Source: Isoetes taiwanensis
Lineage: Eukaryota; Streptophyta; Lycopodiopsida; Isoetales; Isoetaceae
Reading direction: 5' to 3'
DNA: 64,000 nucleotides
NCBI GenBank assembly: GCA_021234155.1
Contig: JAJEKV010000779.1
Coordinates: 28,294 to 92,293, forward strand
The translations under genes and the position numbers were made by a program. How positions within the stretch are numbered: the first letter of the stretch is position 1; every line of letters begins with the position of its first letter. The notes below the pieces were generated by a model. That model worked only from the letters and a program-made list of their open reading frames with translations. It was not told where the DNA came from and searched no databases. Below are positions 20,953 through 31,456 of this stretch, piece after piece.

Positions 20953-21740
20953 ATGGCCCAAAGCGGATTTCAACATCTCGATGTAGTCGATATCGGCAAG
21001 CTTTTAGCTAATGCCGGCTACATTGCATCCCGGATAGCCTTGCCTCACGCTGCTAATCGGCGAGGGAATATGAAATTGGATTGGTTGGCTATTCCATGCG
21101 GATTTCTTACGAGATATTCCCAAGCTGACCACCTTTGCAGAATGATCCTCCACCAGAAATCCTCCACCACCGTAGCCTCTTTAATTCCAAAGAAGATTAG
21201 AAAATGGTTGGAGAAAGTAGATATACCTACTTTTAAAGGGAAGAAGATCACGAGGCCAATTAAAGTAGTTAGTTTCATAAGCGATTGGGAAAAATTCTTT
21301 GATCGAGTGCAAGCAACCCGATGTGGAAAAATTACAAGCCATGGATAGCTATTTGAAAGACCAAGCCCAAGCCCGGTGGCAAGGTCGGCGAGAGTGTAAT
21401 CTAAGATAGACACATGGGGAAAATTCAAGAAAGCATTTGAATCGCAATATCTTCCTTCTAATTATCAAAGTGAGCTAAGAAGACTATGGGATCAAGCGAA
21501 GGAGCAACCAAGACAAGGAAACTATCGGTCCTACACCTCAAAGTTTACCCATTTGGCCGCACTAATAAGGAACCTAGATGGGGAAGAACTCCTACGAAAA
21601 ATATGTTAGTGGGTGTAAAGATGATATATATGCGAGAATTGGAGATCCTAGATCCTAAAGATTTAGATGGGGCTATAAAGATGGCATCTGCGATTGGAAA
21701 GGAAGATGGACCCCAAAATCTTGAAAATTAGATATTTGGG
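20953..21740 (+). pseudogene. Gypsy-type gag (Retrotrans_gag) of the gag-only element
   Basis: The N-terminal frame opens at an ATG (20,953) and runs about 130 codons, including Lys-Trp-Leu-Glu-Lys...Phe-Lys-Gly-Lys and Trp-Glu-Lys-Phe-Phe-Asp. After frame changes near 21,345 and 21,405 the core is readable: Leu-Lys-Asp-Gln-Ala-x-Ala-Arg-Trp, Trp-Gly-Lys-Phe-Lys, Ser-Gln-Tyr-Leu-Pro, then Asn-Tyr-x-Ser-Tyr-Thr-x-Lys-Phe. This order is typical of PF03732. Gag would form the particle in which the RNA is packaged. Whether the frame changes are real is uncertain given the error pattern in this window. Confidence 0.7.
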
Positions 21741-21904
21741 ACGAAAGGAACCACTGAGGAAGAGAGTAAAAAAAGAAAGAGAAGAAAAAATGGTAACAAA
21801 AGACTGATATAAGCGGTTCAAAGAAAAGGTACAATGAGAAAACAATGGACCTGAAGAAGGCAAGAAGAAGTTGACACCTCTAACAAAAAGAATGAGCTAA
21901 AAAG

Positions 21905-21960
21905 AGAGGATGCTTTAGATGTGGAGGGAAGCATTTTGTCGGGAGGCTGTCCTTTTGGGG
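21905..21960 (+). pseudogene. Zinc-knuckle relic of the gag-only element
   Basis: Cys-Phe-Arg-Cys-Gly-Gly-Lys-His is readable near 21,912-21,935, one residue short of the CX2CX4HX4C spacing and without the last Cys. A small indel would restore the spacing. Confidence 0.45.
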
Positions 21961-22636
21961 AAGGGGAATTACAAAAGTTGAACCTCTTAAATCGGCATAC
22001 TATTGGATGCATGCGTTAGAGGCACCTAAGCTGTGGAGCCAATAGTTGAGACTTCGAGGCGAGAGACCTCCAATGGAGAGGAGGAAGGCGGGTAAGCTTC
22101 CATGAAGAGGAGCGGTAGAGGCTAGCAGCTAAGGGAGAAGAGATGGCTCCAAATGGGAACTCTGGGATGAATAAGCGGGTGAACTTCTCTTCTTGGAGAT
22201 CCACGGGAAGCTTTTTGTAAGTGTAATTCTTTATTGGGAATAAAGAGTAGGATTTTTAAAGTTGATTTTTCTTTATTTGGAATAAGGAATAGATACTTTT
22301 TATGTGTATACCATGGTAGATTAGTGACCACTGATTGCAACGTAGCCGGCTTTGAACATGGTATATTTGATGTGAATGCCTCTTGGTAGATCGATGTAAT
22401 TGTGTCTGCAGCACAATAGGCACGAACAAGAGAGCATAAGATGTAAAACTTTGAAGACTAGTAATTGTGGTTTGCAACACAATTGGCTTGACAAAGTTAC
22501 ATCCGTACCTTGGAGGTACGAGGGTATCTTGTACTTTTGGAAGTACAAGAATATCCGAAGTAACTATTTCGAGTTGTCGTGAATAAGATATTTCTAGAAT
22601 CTTGTTGATGGTGGTGATCCGCGAAGAAGGATGGAT
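21961..22636 (+). mobile_element. 3' non-coding part of the gag-only element
   Basis: No domain on either strand. It ends with a purine-rich GAAGAAGGATGGAT just before the 3' LTR, a weak polypurine tract. Confidence 0.5.
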
Positions 22637-23326
22637 TGATATAGAGAGCATGGGGGTGGTCCACTTGAATGGGTTTGAGAAATATGGCTAATTTAATGTA
22701 AATATTCTTTCTATGATTCTCAATAATACATGAAGAAGGGGCATAGAAGAGTATATTATCAACCATGGAAAAAAGGCCTATGCAAGAAGGTTTATGGGAT
22801 TACACGAAAGGGCAATCATTTTGCAAAGGTTATTTATTAAAGGTTACTAGGAAGGGGTCGTGTCAACCAACAAAAAGATAAAAAGGCAAGGATACGAACC
22901 ATATTGCAAAGGGGGACCCATTTGAACACGTGCGTATTAAAAAAAGATCTCTTTCCTATCTATATAAAGGAAGATATTATTACCATTGCATCAAAAGGCT
23001 ATTGCCTTTTAGAAAAGGCAACGAAGGCATAAAAGGGGGCGGATTTGGAGCAGGGGAGGCACCGGAAACCACATAGCGACCAAGGCCTGATTGCTTGGAG
23101 TAGAGAGTTCCGTTTGGCGAGCCTAGAACCTTGGTGAGAGTCTGAGCAGTTTCTACTTGGAGTAGGATGAAGTTCAATAAGCCTTAACCTAAGATAAGCC
23201 ATATTCCATTCAAGGGTGGACCCGGTTGGGTGGAAAATCTGTGCTCTTATCAATCTGTGAAATAAGACTTTGTTTTTGAGTTATTGAATCACTACTGTAA
23301 GATTGTGAAGTCTTTAACTTATATCA
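22637..23326 (+). repeat. 3' LTR of the gag-only element
   Basis: Starts TGATATAGAGAGC and ends ATATCA. CACGTG at 22,927-22,932 and TATATAAA at 22,961-22,968. Confidence 0.85.
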
Positions 23327-24132
23327 ATCCCAGTGGTAGAGACATATTGTACATGGTTTCTGTGGTTTTATTTTTGTGTTTGGAAACTTTCCGCTATATT
23401 GTAAAACCGTCTCATAGGCCAGTTGGTCTCCGTGGACGTTAAAATATACTTCCTTCCTTCCTTCATTCCTTTTGCAAATAAAATTTGTGTGGCTTCTTCA
23501 TCCTCCATCACTTTATTTTGCTCTATTTCTGTTTTCAGCATCCTCTCTGCCTCGATTCTTGTCTTTGCCAAAGTTCTAATAAACATGGCTATATTCCCAA
23601 GAATAGTTACTGCTTTTGAAATAGCCAAGACCTGCTGTTGTTGAGTATATAAAACTCCTGCCCCCTCCAAGTCAGCAATGAAATTATCAAATGTTTGAAA
23701 AAAATCATTGACATTAGTCTCCTCAATTCATTTTCCAACACATCTATTTGTGAGGATGTCTTATCCTCATAATTTATGAGCATATAGCTCCACATTTCAC
23801 TAGGATGCATTCCTCTAATTTTTAAAACAATGCTCGAGTTTACCTTACTCATGATTATACCATGTGCTTCCCTTATTTTTGCAATATCCACTCCTCCCCC
23901 TCTTTCCACAGAGGTTGCTACAGCATCTGCTCCATTCACAAAGCTCGAACTCCTTCAAAAGCAACTTACTGAAGTTCTGCTTCTAACTCCCTTATCCCCT
24001 GGTTCAACAATCTCCCAAAGGCCTTCTACTTGCAACACTTGTTTGATTTTCTCCTTCCAAACTTGGAACCCTGATTCTCCCTTAAACACATCAATTGCAC
24101 TTAATAAACCTGCACCAAATCTGCTTGCCATC
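23327..24132 (-). pseudogene. Copia gag, 5' part, unit 1
   Basis: Starts at the ATG at 24,130-24,132, 26 bases inside the LTR boundary, and shows the copia gag N-terminus with Phe-Lys-Gly-Glu and Trp-Lys-Glu-Lys. A 19 bp deletion near 23,715 relative to unit 2 (28,660-28,690 region) breaks the frame. A second break lies near 23,955. The nested element then truncates it at 23,327. Confidence 0.85.
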
Positions 24133-24139
24133 TTATCTC

Positions 24140-24157
24140 AACCTTGCTCTGATCCCA
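24140..24157 (-). other. Copia primer-binding site
   Basis: TGGGATCAGAGC on the minus strand, one base from the initiator-Met PBS, immediately inside the 5' LTR. Confidence 0.7.
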
Positions 24158-24158
24158 A

Positions 24159-24960
24159 TGTTAGAAAATTATCAGAGAATAAACCAATATGACTTAGCAC
24201 AACTCAATCACCATGCATTAGATATAAATAATCTATGAACAAGATCATCTAATTTCATAAGAACTTTTAAACAACCTCAATCATGTATATAAGTCTCAAG
24301 CAAACTTCATTCTCCTATTATTCTAGCAAATATACTTCACCATTGAATTAAATCATAGGAACACAGTTCAAATGGTATTAAAATAATCACTGTAGCACCT
24401 TTTTCCATTTGGATCAACAAATGTATACCTTGTCTTCTGCTCTCACACCCACGATATTCACTCTAAATCAATTATTTACACTGCTAGTTCATTTATCCCA
24501 GCAGTCCCATGGTCAAGCCAAACCGCTTATTTTGCTTGTTATCATATCCTTGGATCCTCATGCCATTCCGGCATTGGACCCGACTTGTTTGAACAACTGG
24601 ATCCAAGTATCTCGATAGCATATTTGAAATATTCTTGAATCTCTGTTCAATGGTTTAACCATATAATAATGTTCACTAAATAGGTCATGTCTTTGACCTA
24701 ACATTTGAACCATTAATCTTTTCTTCAACCTTTGAATTTGACTGCAATGGGTTTACCTAATTGCTTATTTGCTTTTCAATCTCGTTCTTGTGCATAAGCA
24801 TTCACTGTGGTTAATTTCCAAACACAGAACTCAACAGCACATAATTTAAACTCAGCATTTTTCAACTGTCTCAGCACCTTCAACTGTCTTAATTCATTTT
24901 CTCTATTCAAGATCTTCTTCAAATATTATAATATGAAATATTATGACATGAACTCCAACA
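24159..24960 (-). repeat. Copia 5' LTR, unit 1
   Basis: TGTTGGAGTTC...TTCTAACA on the minus strand, with a TATATA-containing stretch near 24,281-24,290. The same LTR recurs at 29,137 and 34,119. Confidence 0.9.
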
Positions 24961-24965
24961 AGTTC
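24961..24965. repeat. Target-site duplication AGTTC (right)
   Basis: Pairs with 15,692-15,696. The same AGTTC and flank also follow the unit 2 LTR at 29,943-29,947, showing that the LTR there was copied together with its flank. Confidence 0.75.
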
Positions 24966-26465
24966 TTTGCCTTTGATGCCGGCTACTCCAGTGGTTCTTA
25001 AAGAAAGGGATTTTCCTTGCAAGGCGCTGGGAGTAAGGGAGCGGAAGTTCATGGGAATTTGCATCCACCAGGTACAGATTCCAGTCCTAATGTAGTTCCT
25101 CAGCTTCAGGCAAATAATAGTGCTTGGAAATCATCTGATTCGGTTACAAAAGTTTCATATTAAAGATTTAGCGATTGGCTTTGTAAGGATATATCTAGTG
25201 CATCTAGAAAGGCAAGGGTAGCAACTACTTTACAGGTATTGTCTGAAGGAAGTAAGGATGAGTTGTCGGCAATCTTGGACACATTAAAAGCCGGACAGAT
25301 TCAACTTCAACAACAGTTGCCTCTAGATGACATATTTTACCAGTCTCACTGTCAAAATGTGGTTCAGACTTCTGGTATTCCTGTGGTTGAGGTGGACCAT
25401 CAAGCCCATATTAAGTGTGCTGAGAACTTATCTTCTTGTGCAGTTCTTGGGTATTTTACTGGTGGCTAATTAGATTTTTCACGGTTCCGTGTTTGGTTAT
25501 CTCGGCTTCTGAGACGCCTTCAACTTCCTCCTTTCCAGTCCATCAAGTTGTTGGCAAAAAACTTTGTTCTCATTATGTTTGAAAGTAGTGATGCAGTGGA
25601 CTCTTTGGTATCACGAGGGATGGATCCACTTGGTTGGGAGTATATAATGTACCAGTATTACTCTCCTGGCTTTACACTAGATATAGTTTGTGCATTAAAG
25701 ATGCCTTGCTGGTTCTCGTTACCTAATCTTCCTCCTGATCTAATGGCTCATCAATTTCTAGTTGAAATTGCAATGGGACTTGGGGTTCATATCTCACACT
25801 CCATCATGAATGGTCCAAAGATTTGTGTTTCTATGCCTGTGGATTCGCCTTTACCAGATTGTGTAGTTGTCAAAGGAGGGCCTTGGTATAAGAAGTTGGA
25901 TCTTAAGCTTCTGAATGGTCCAGAATTAGCCCGTTTGTTTCCTGATAAGGAGGCTTTTGCTAGCTTTCGTCGAGGTACTCGTGCATCTCAGGCATCAGTT
26001 CAATATTCTTCTCAGGTTCAAGCTCCTATTGTTATTTCTTCATCTATTCATGATCAACCTTTGTCAGTTGCCTTACATTCCTCGGCTATGGAAGATGCTC
26101 TACACACAGTTCCAATAGTGTCGTCCTTAGCACCGTCAGCTGCAGCTATACCCCGTTATTGCTTCCGCTTCTCATGCTTCTAAGTTTGTTATGGCTGATG
26201 GTCCTAATCTTCAGTGCGCTAAAGAGTCATGGCAACAGACTAATTGGAAGAAGGCAGCGAGGAAGAAGTCGGTTATCTCACCTCACGAGGCTATCCTGCC
26301 TCGTTCTATTCAGTGGCATGATAACTTGATGTCTGTCGATGAGCATCTTGATGTTGCAGAACATATTGATTGTGATTCTAGGTTTTGAGTCCCATGTCAC
26401 AGGTCCCTTGTATGTATCTTGATATTCCTTGATAATAGATTGTCATCCTTCAAAAAAAAAAAAAA
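24966..26465 (+). pseudogene. DUF4283-like ORF, copy 1, ending in a short poly(A)
   Basis: One frame is readable from about 25,050 to 26,183 with in-frame TAA codons at 25,161 and 25,467. It then shifts near 26,155 and continues to a stop at 26,386. The middle (about 25,560-25,900) has the DUF4283 pattern: a Phe-Glu strand, Gly-x-Asp-Pro, Tyr-x-Pro-Gly-Phe, Trp-Phe-Ser-Leu-Pro-Asn-Leu-Pro, an Ile-Ala-x-Gly-Leu-Gly segment, Val-Asp-Ser-Pro-Leu-Pro and Gly-Pro-Trp-Tyr. DUF4283 proteins are plant nucleic-acid-binding-like proteins, often the first ORF of retroelements. An Arg/Lys-rich stretch follows. A14 at 26,452-26,465 ends the unit. The LTR and PBS at 15,000-15,362 lie upstream in the pre-insertion sequence. 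The 5' end of the coding region is uncertain. Confidence 0.6.
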
Positions 26466-27540
26466 GACACGAGCTTCATAGCCATAGCTAACCAGAGAGG
26501 AATATACCCCTATAGTTGGGCCGACCCACCAACCTAGCGGAGCTGCCGATCTAGGTGGGACCATGGGAGAAGGTCGACCTAGGTGGGAATTTTTTGCCAG
26601 CCTATTGACCTATGTTGTCAAAATTCAAGCTTCTTGTTTTTTGCAGATAATACATAACCAACGTGCAATACATCTCTGTTCCTAAATAAATAGCAAATTC
26701 TAGAATTGGGCTTGCATGAAACTGACAAAGCTCAGATAGATAGTTCTTTCATCTTTTTCTAAAATGGTTTAGAGTGGGTAATTGCACATTTGCAAGTTAC
26801 CCCACCCTAAAAATGAAAAACACAAGGAATCCAGTTATATCACCTGGACCCCAAAAATAAAGTTTCTACGGAGTCAGCTTGTGTGCCTATTGAGAGCTTA
26901 TCACGGGGATTAAAATACATTCCCGTTTCGTGTTTTTGAGCAAAAACTGTAGTGATAAGACCTTGGCAACGGGCTTGGACAAAATCTAAGGCTGCAAAAA
27001 ATGCTATAAAAAAAACCCATGATGCAAGGAGAAACAGAAGTTATGCATCCCAGCAAGCCTGTACATCACCAATATTAGAACATAATGATAAGAAAACAGC
27101 AACCTCGAAAGGCGGGGGTTGTTCAGGCATGCCACGCCACAAAATCTCGAAAAGCGAGAGGCTGGTCACGTACGCCACATGATAAAATAAAATTTACATG
27201 AATATACAAAAATTAAGGGAGGAAGGCTGAGAATCATGGGTACTGTTGAGAGATGCGGAAGTGCCGATGAGAAGCCGATGAACCCTCCTGCAAGAGATGG
27301 CGATCTCCCTAATGAACCAGAGGCCCAGAAAATGCATGCAATGCATACGTGCTCGCCCATTCTAGAATCCCGATCCGATGACTCGGATCGATGGCATATA
27401 GATAAGATTACACCTCAAACAATTTCAAAACAATCAATTTATGCTATTACACTTTAAATAACCAAAATAGATTGTGTTTTGAGGAAATAAACAAAGTTGT
27501 ACATAACATTACAAAATTGGAACACGTTCTGTATTATTGA
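26466..27540 (+). repeat. Repeat X, unit 1
   Basis: Near-identical to 31,457-32,520 and diverged from 13,180-14,350. It contains short purine-rich and CACG-rich segments and a perfect hairpin CGATCCGA..TCGGATCG near 27,369-27,389, after which similarity to the CACTA copy stops. The last 150 bases (about 27,390-27,540) are AT-rich, with no counterpart in the CACTA copy. No protein was recognised. Confidence 0.55.
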
Positions 27541-27543
27541 GAG

Positions 27544-28178
27544 TTATTCACATGTGCAGCTAGCTTGAAGATGGAGCTTTCTACTTGGTTCCTGTGCAGC
27601 AAATGTCTCAAAATAATGGGCTTTACCAGATAATACATTTATACAAGAATACACTATTCCCACATCTTCAATTCTTTGCAAGTCACCATTCTCTACTTGT
27701 ATATGTCCACCTTGGCTTCCCCTTTTTTCTTTTAGGATCTTTGAGTTGCATGCAATGGATTTTTCTGCTCCACTGTCTAAAATCATAAAGTCATTGTCAA
27801 CAAATTTATTATTAGCAGTAATAAAAGCTTTATGCATTCTTACCTTATCTTCTTCTATTTCAGTAACTTCCTCAAGCACGATTACTTCTGCAATATTTGC
27901 TTCAGCATTTGAGTTACTTATGAATCTTCCCCTACCTCTTCCCCTGGCTGCTGAATATCCCCTTGCTCCCTTTTCTTTTCCTTTGGTAAATACCTCCACA
28001 ATTATAACAATTGATTTCTTTTGTCATAGAGGGGCAGTCTATTTTCAGACGACCATATTGATTGCAGTTGAAGCATGGAACCAGCTTTCCCTTTTTCTTT
28101 TCTTCTCTGCCTTTCCCTTTTTCTTTTCTTCTCCGAGATAGCAATTCACCAACTGCTGGCTTTGCCAATGGTGGCACG
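27544..28178 (-). pseudogene. Copia zinc knuckle and protease, unit 2
   Basis: The protease frame (27,544-27,999) includes an Arg/Gly-rich lead, an acidic segment and Leu-Asp-Ser-Gly-Ala-Glu-Lys-Ser. It is open where unit 1 is broken. After the Gly-Asp-Leu-Gln position it diverges from the complete copia and runs into sequence without copia character, so the element is truncated before integrase. The zinc knuckle lies in another frame at 27,932-28,177 and again lacks its His. Confidence 0.75.
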
Positions 28179-28332
28179 TCTTGCGTCCTACATTCTGCAA
28201 GTCTCCACCGTCAGGGAGTCCCTCACAGCACAGGGAATTTGAGCGCCCAAATAGGGCCTCTCAACGCCTACTACAAGGGTTTTTCATCCCAGTGGTAGAG
28301 ACATATTGTACATGGTTTCTGTGGTTTTATTT

Positions 28333-29109
28333 TTATGTTTGGAAACTTTCTGCTATATTGTAAAACCGTCTCATAGGCCAGTTGGTCTCCGTGGACGTTA
28401 AAATATACTTCTTTCCTTCCTTCATTCCTTTTGCAAATAAAATTTGTGTGGCTTCTTCATCCTCCATCACTTTATTTTGCTCTATTTCTGTTTTCAGCAT
28501 TCTCTCTGCCTCGATTCTTGTCTTTGCCAAAGTTCTAATAAACATGGCTATATTCCCAAGAATAGTTACTGCTTTTGAAATAGCCAAGACCTGCTGTTGT
28601 TGAGTATATAAAACTCCTGCCCCCTCCAAGTCAGCAATGAAATTATCAAATGTTTGAAAAAAATCATTGACATTGTCCTTGTCATGGAATTTTAGTCTCC
28701 TCAATTCATTTTCCAACACATCTATTTGTGAGGATGTCTTATCCTCATAATTTATGAGCATATAGCTCCACATTTCACTAGGATGCATTCCTCTAATTTT
28801 TAAAACAATGCTCGAGTTTACCTTACTCATGATTATACCATGTGCTTCCCTTATTTTTGCAATATCCACTCCTCCCCCTCTTTCCACAGAGGTTGCTTCA
28901 GCATCTGCTCCATTCACAAAGCTCGAACTCCCTTCAGTAGCAACTTCTGAAGTTCTGCTTCTAACTCCCTTATCCCCTGGTTCAGCAATCTCCCAAAGGC
29001 CTTCTACTTGCAACACTTGTTTGATTTTCTCCTTCCAAACTTGGAACCCTGATTCTCCCTTAAACACATCAATTGCACTTAATAAACCTGCACCAAATCT
29101 GCTTGCCAT
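28333..29109 (-). CDS. Copia gag ORF, unit 2 (intact over about 258 codons)
   Basis: This is the best-preserved gag of the three. Its ATG at 29,107-29,109 lies 28 bases inside the LTR. It has the copia gag Phe-Lys-Gly-Glu, Trp-Lys-Glu-Lys-Ile motifs, and a central helical region with Leu-Arg-Arg-Leu-Lys-Phe-His and Asn-Asp-Phe-Phe-Gln-Thr-Phe-Asp-Asn. It ends before the zinc knuckle because of a frame change near 28,330. It packages retrotransposon RNA. Codon-level conservation against units 1 and 3 suggests that this copy approximates the parental sequence. Confidence 0.8.
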   Translation of the reverse strand: MASRFGAGLLSAIDVFKGESGFQVWKEKIKQVLQVEGLWEIAEPGDKGVRSRTSEVATEGSSSFVNGADAEATSVERGGGVDIAKIREAHGIIMSKVNSSIVLKIRGMHPSEMWSYMLINYEDKTSSQIDVLENELRRLKFHDKDNVNDFFQTFDNFIADLEGAGVLYTQQQQVLAISKAVTILGNIAMFIRTLAKTRIEAERMLKTEIEQNKVMEDEEATQILFAKGMKEGKKYILTSTETNWPMRRFYNIAESFQT

Positions 29110-29136
29110 CTTATCTCAACCTTGCTCTGATCCCAA

Positions 29137-29942
29137 TGTTAGAAAATTATCAGAGAATAAACCAATATGACTTAGCACAACTCAATCACCATGCATTAGA
29201 TATAAATAATCTATGAACAAGATCATCTAATTTCATAAGAACTTTTAAACAACCTCAATCATGTATATAAGTCTCAAGCAAACTTCATTCTCCTATTATT
29301 CTAGCAAATATACTTCACCATTGAATTAAATCATAGGAACACTGTTCAAATGGTATTAAAATAATCATTGTAGCATCGTGCATTTTTCCATTTGGATCAG
29401 CAAATGTATACCTTGTCTTCTGCTCTCACACCCACGATATTCACTCTAAATCAATTATTTACACTGCTAGTTCATTTATCCCAGCAGTCCCACGGTCAAG
29501 CCAGACTGCTTGCTTGTTACCATATCCTTCGGATCCTCATGCCATTCCAGCATTGGACCGAGCTTGTTTGAACCGAAACTGGATCCAAGTATCTCGATAG
29601 CATATTTGAAATATTCTTGAATCTCTGTTCAATGGTTTAACCATATAATAATGTTCACTAAATAGGTCATGTCTTTGATTTAACATTTGAACCATTAATC
29701 TTTTCTTCAACCTTTGAATTTGACTGCAATGGGTTTACCTAATTGCTTATTTGCTTTTCAATCTCGTTCTTGTGCATAAGCATTCACCGTGGTTAATTTC
29801 CAAACACAGAACTCAACAGCACATAATTTAAACTCAGCATTTTTCAACTGTCTCAGCACCTTCAACTGTCTTAATTCATTTTCTCTATTCAAGATCTTCT
29901 TCAAATATTATAATATGAAATATTATGACATGAACTCCAACA
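29137..29942 (-). repeat. Copia LTR, unit 2
   Basis: Same LTR and same right flank (AGTTCTTTGCC) as 24,159-24,965, offset by 4,978 bases. This is a duplicated block, not a second insertion. Confidence 0.9.
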
Positions 29943-29947
29943 AGTTC

Positions 29948-31456
29948 TTTGCCTTTGATCTTGGGCTACTCCGGTGGTTCTTAAAGAAGGGATTTTTTCC
30001 TTGGCATTTGATGGGAGTAAGGGAGCCCGAGGAAGTTAATGGAATTTGCATCCACGGTCTGATTCGGTCCTATAATGTAGTTCCTCGACCTCGGGCAAAT
30101 AATAGTGCTTGGAAATCATCCATTCGATTTACAAAAGTTTCATATTAAAGATTTAGCGATTGGCTTTGTTGGGATATATCTAGTGCATCTAGAAAGGCAA
30201 GGGTAGCAACTACTTTTACGGTATTGCGAAGGAAGTAAGGATGAGTTATGCGGCAATCTTGGACACATTAAAAAGCCCATTGATTCAACTTCAACAACGA
30301 TTGCCTCTAGATGACATATTTTACCGGTCACTAATCCAAAATGTGGTTCGAGCTCCCAGTATTCTGTGGTTGAGGTGGACCATCAAGCCCATATTAAGTG
30401 TCTTGAGAACTTATCTTCTTGCAGTTCTTGGGTATTTTCTTGGTGGCTAATTAGATTTTTCACGGTTAGGTGTTTGGTTATCTTTTTACACGATGGGGCG
30501 CCTTCAACTTCCTCCTTTCAGATCCATCAAGTTGTTGGCAAAAAAACTTTGTTCTCATTATGTTTTGAAAGTAGTGATGCGGTGGACTCTTTGGTATCAC
30601 GGGGATGGATCCCACTTGGTTGGGAGTATATAATGTGCAGTATTACTCTCGGCTTTACACTAGATATAGTTTGTGCATTAAAGATGCCTTCTTTGGTTCT
30701 CGTTACCTAATCTTCCTCGATCTAATGGCTCATCAATTTCTAGTTGAAATTGCAATGGGACTTAGGGTTCATATCTCACACTCCATCATGAATGGTCCAA
30801 AGATTTGTGTTTCTATGCCTGTGGATTCACCTTTACCAGATTGTGTAGTTGTCAAAGGAGGGCCTTGGTATAAGAAGTTGGATCTTAAGCTTAGAATGGT
30901 CGAGAATTAGCCGTTTGTTTCACGATAAGGAGGCTTTTGCTAGCTTTTCACGAGGTACTTTCGTGCATCTCGTGCATCGGTTCAATATTCTTCTCAGGTT
31001 CAAGCTCCTATTGTTATTTCTTCATCTATTCATGATCAACCTTTGTCAGTTGCCTTACATTCCTCGGCTATGGAAGATGCTCTACACACAGTTCCAATAG
31101 TGTCGTCCTTAGCATTTAGACTATAGTTCTATCACTATACCCGTTATTGCTTAAAGCTTCTCATGCTTCTAAGTTTGTTATGGCTGATGGTCCTAATCTT
31201 GATGCGCTAAAGAGTCATGGCAAATGACTAATTGGAAGAAGGCGTGAGGAAGAAGTCGGTTATCTCACCTCACGAGGCTATCCTGCCTCGTTCTATTGAT
31301 GGCATGATAACTTGATGTACGTAGATGAGCATCTTGATGTTGAGAACATATTGATTGTGATTCTAGGTTTTGAGTCCCATGTCACCCGGTCCCTTGTATG
31401 TATCTTGATATTCCTTGATAATAGGATTGTCATCCTTAAAAAAAAAAAAAAAAAAA
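29948..31456 (+). pseudogene. DUF4283-like ORF, copy 2, ending in poly(A)
   Basis: Collinear with 24,966-26,465 but frame-broken many more times. The differences cluster at CAG and CTG positions of copy 1, for example TTACAGGTATT to TTACGGTATT near 30,217 and CAACAGTTG to CAACGATTG near 30,295. Domain content as copy 1. A19 at 31,438-31,456. Confidence 0.6.

Larger units (their letters stand above)
20239..23326 (+). mobile_element. Gag-only LTR retrotransposon (TR-GAG-like), 3,088 bp
   Basis: Two LTRs (682 and 690 bp) begin TGATATAG and end TTATATCA. The PBS follows the left LTR after two bases, and a perfect 5 bp duplication flanks the element. The interior holds a gypsy-type gag and a relic of a zinc knuckle. 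There is no protease, reverse transcriptase or integrase, and no space for them. TR-GAG elements with this layout are known in plants and rely on enzymes from other elements. It lies inside the copia gag, on the opposite strand, and is absent from the second and third copies of that gag. Confidence 0.85.
15697..24960 (-). mobile_element. Ty1/copia LTR retrotransposon, minus strand, carrying a nested element
   Basis: It has both LTRs, a 5 bp target duplication, a PBS and PPT, and domains in copia order (gag, protease, integrase, RT, RNase H) when read from high to low coordinates. Without the nested 3,088 bp element and its duplication it is about 6.2 kb. The LTRs differ by scattered substitutions and a deletion of about 10 bp (the GTCTCAAGCA segment near 24,290 is missing at 15,830), so the insertion is not very young. 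Each open reading frame is broken at least once, so it is not autonomous as assembled. Part of the damage may be consensus error. Confidence 0.9.

Noticed and set aside
27369-27400. Helitron 3' end (hairpin followed by CTRR)
   Set aside because: On the plus strand no CTRR follows the hairpin. On the minus strand CTAG follows, but homology between copies of repeat X continues past it, so it is not a terminus there.
29137-29947. An independent second copia insertion with its own AGTTC duplication
   Set aside because: The flank beyond AGTTC is the same as in unit 1, so the LTR was duplicated with its surroundings.
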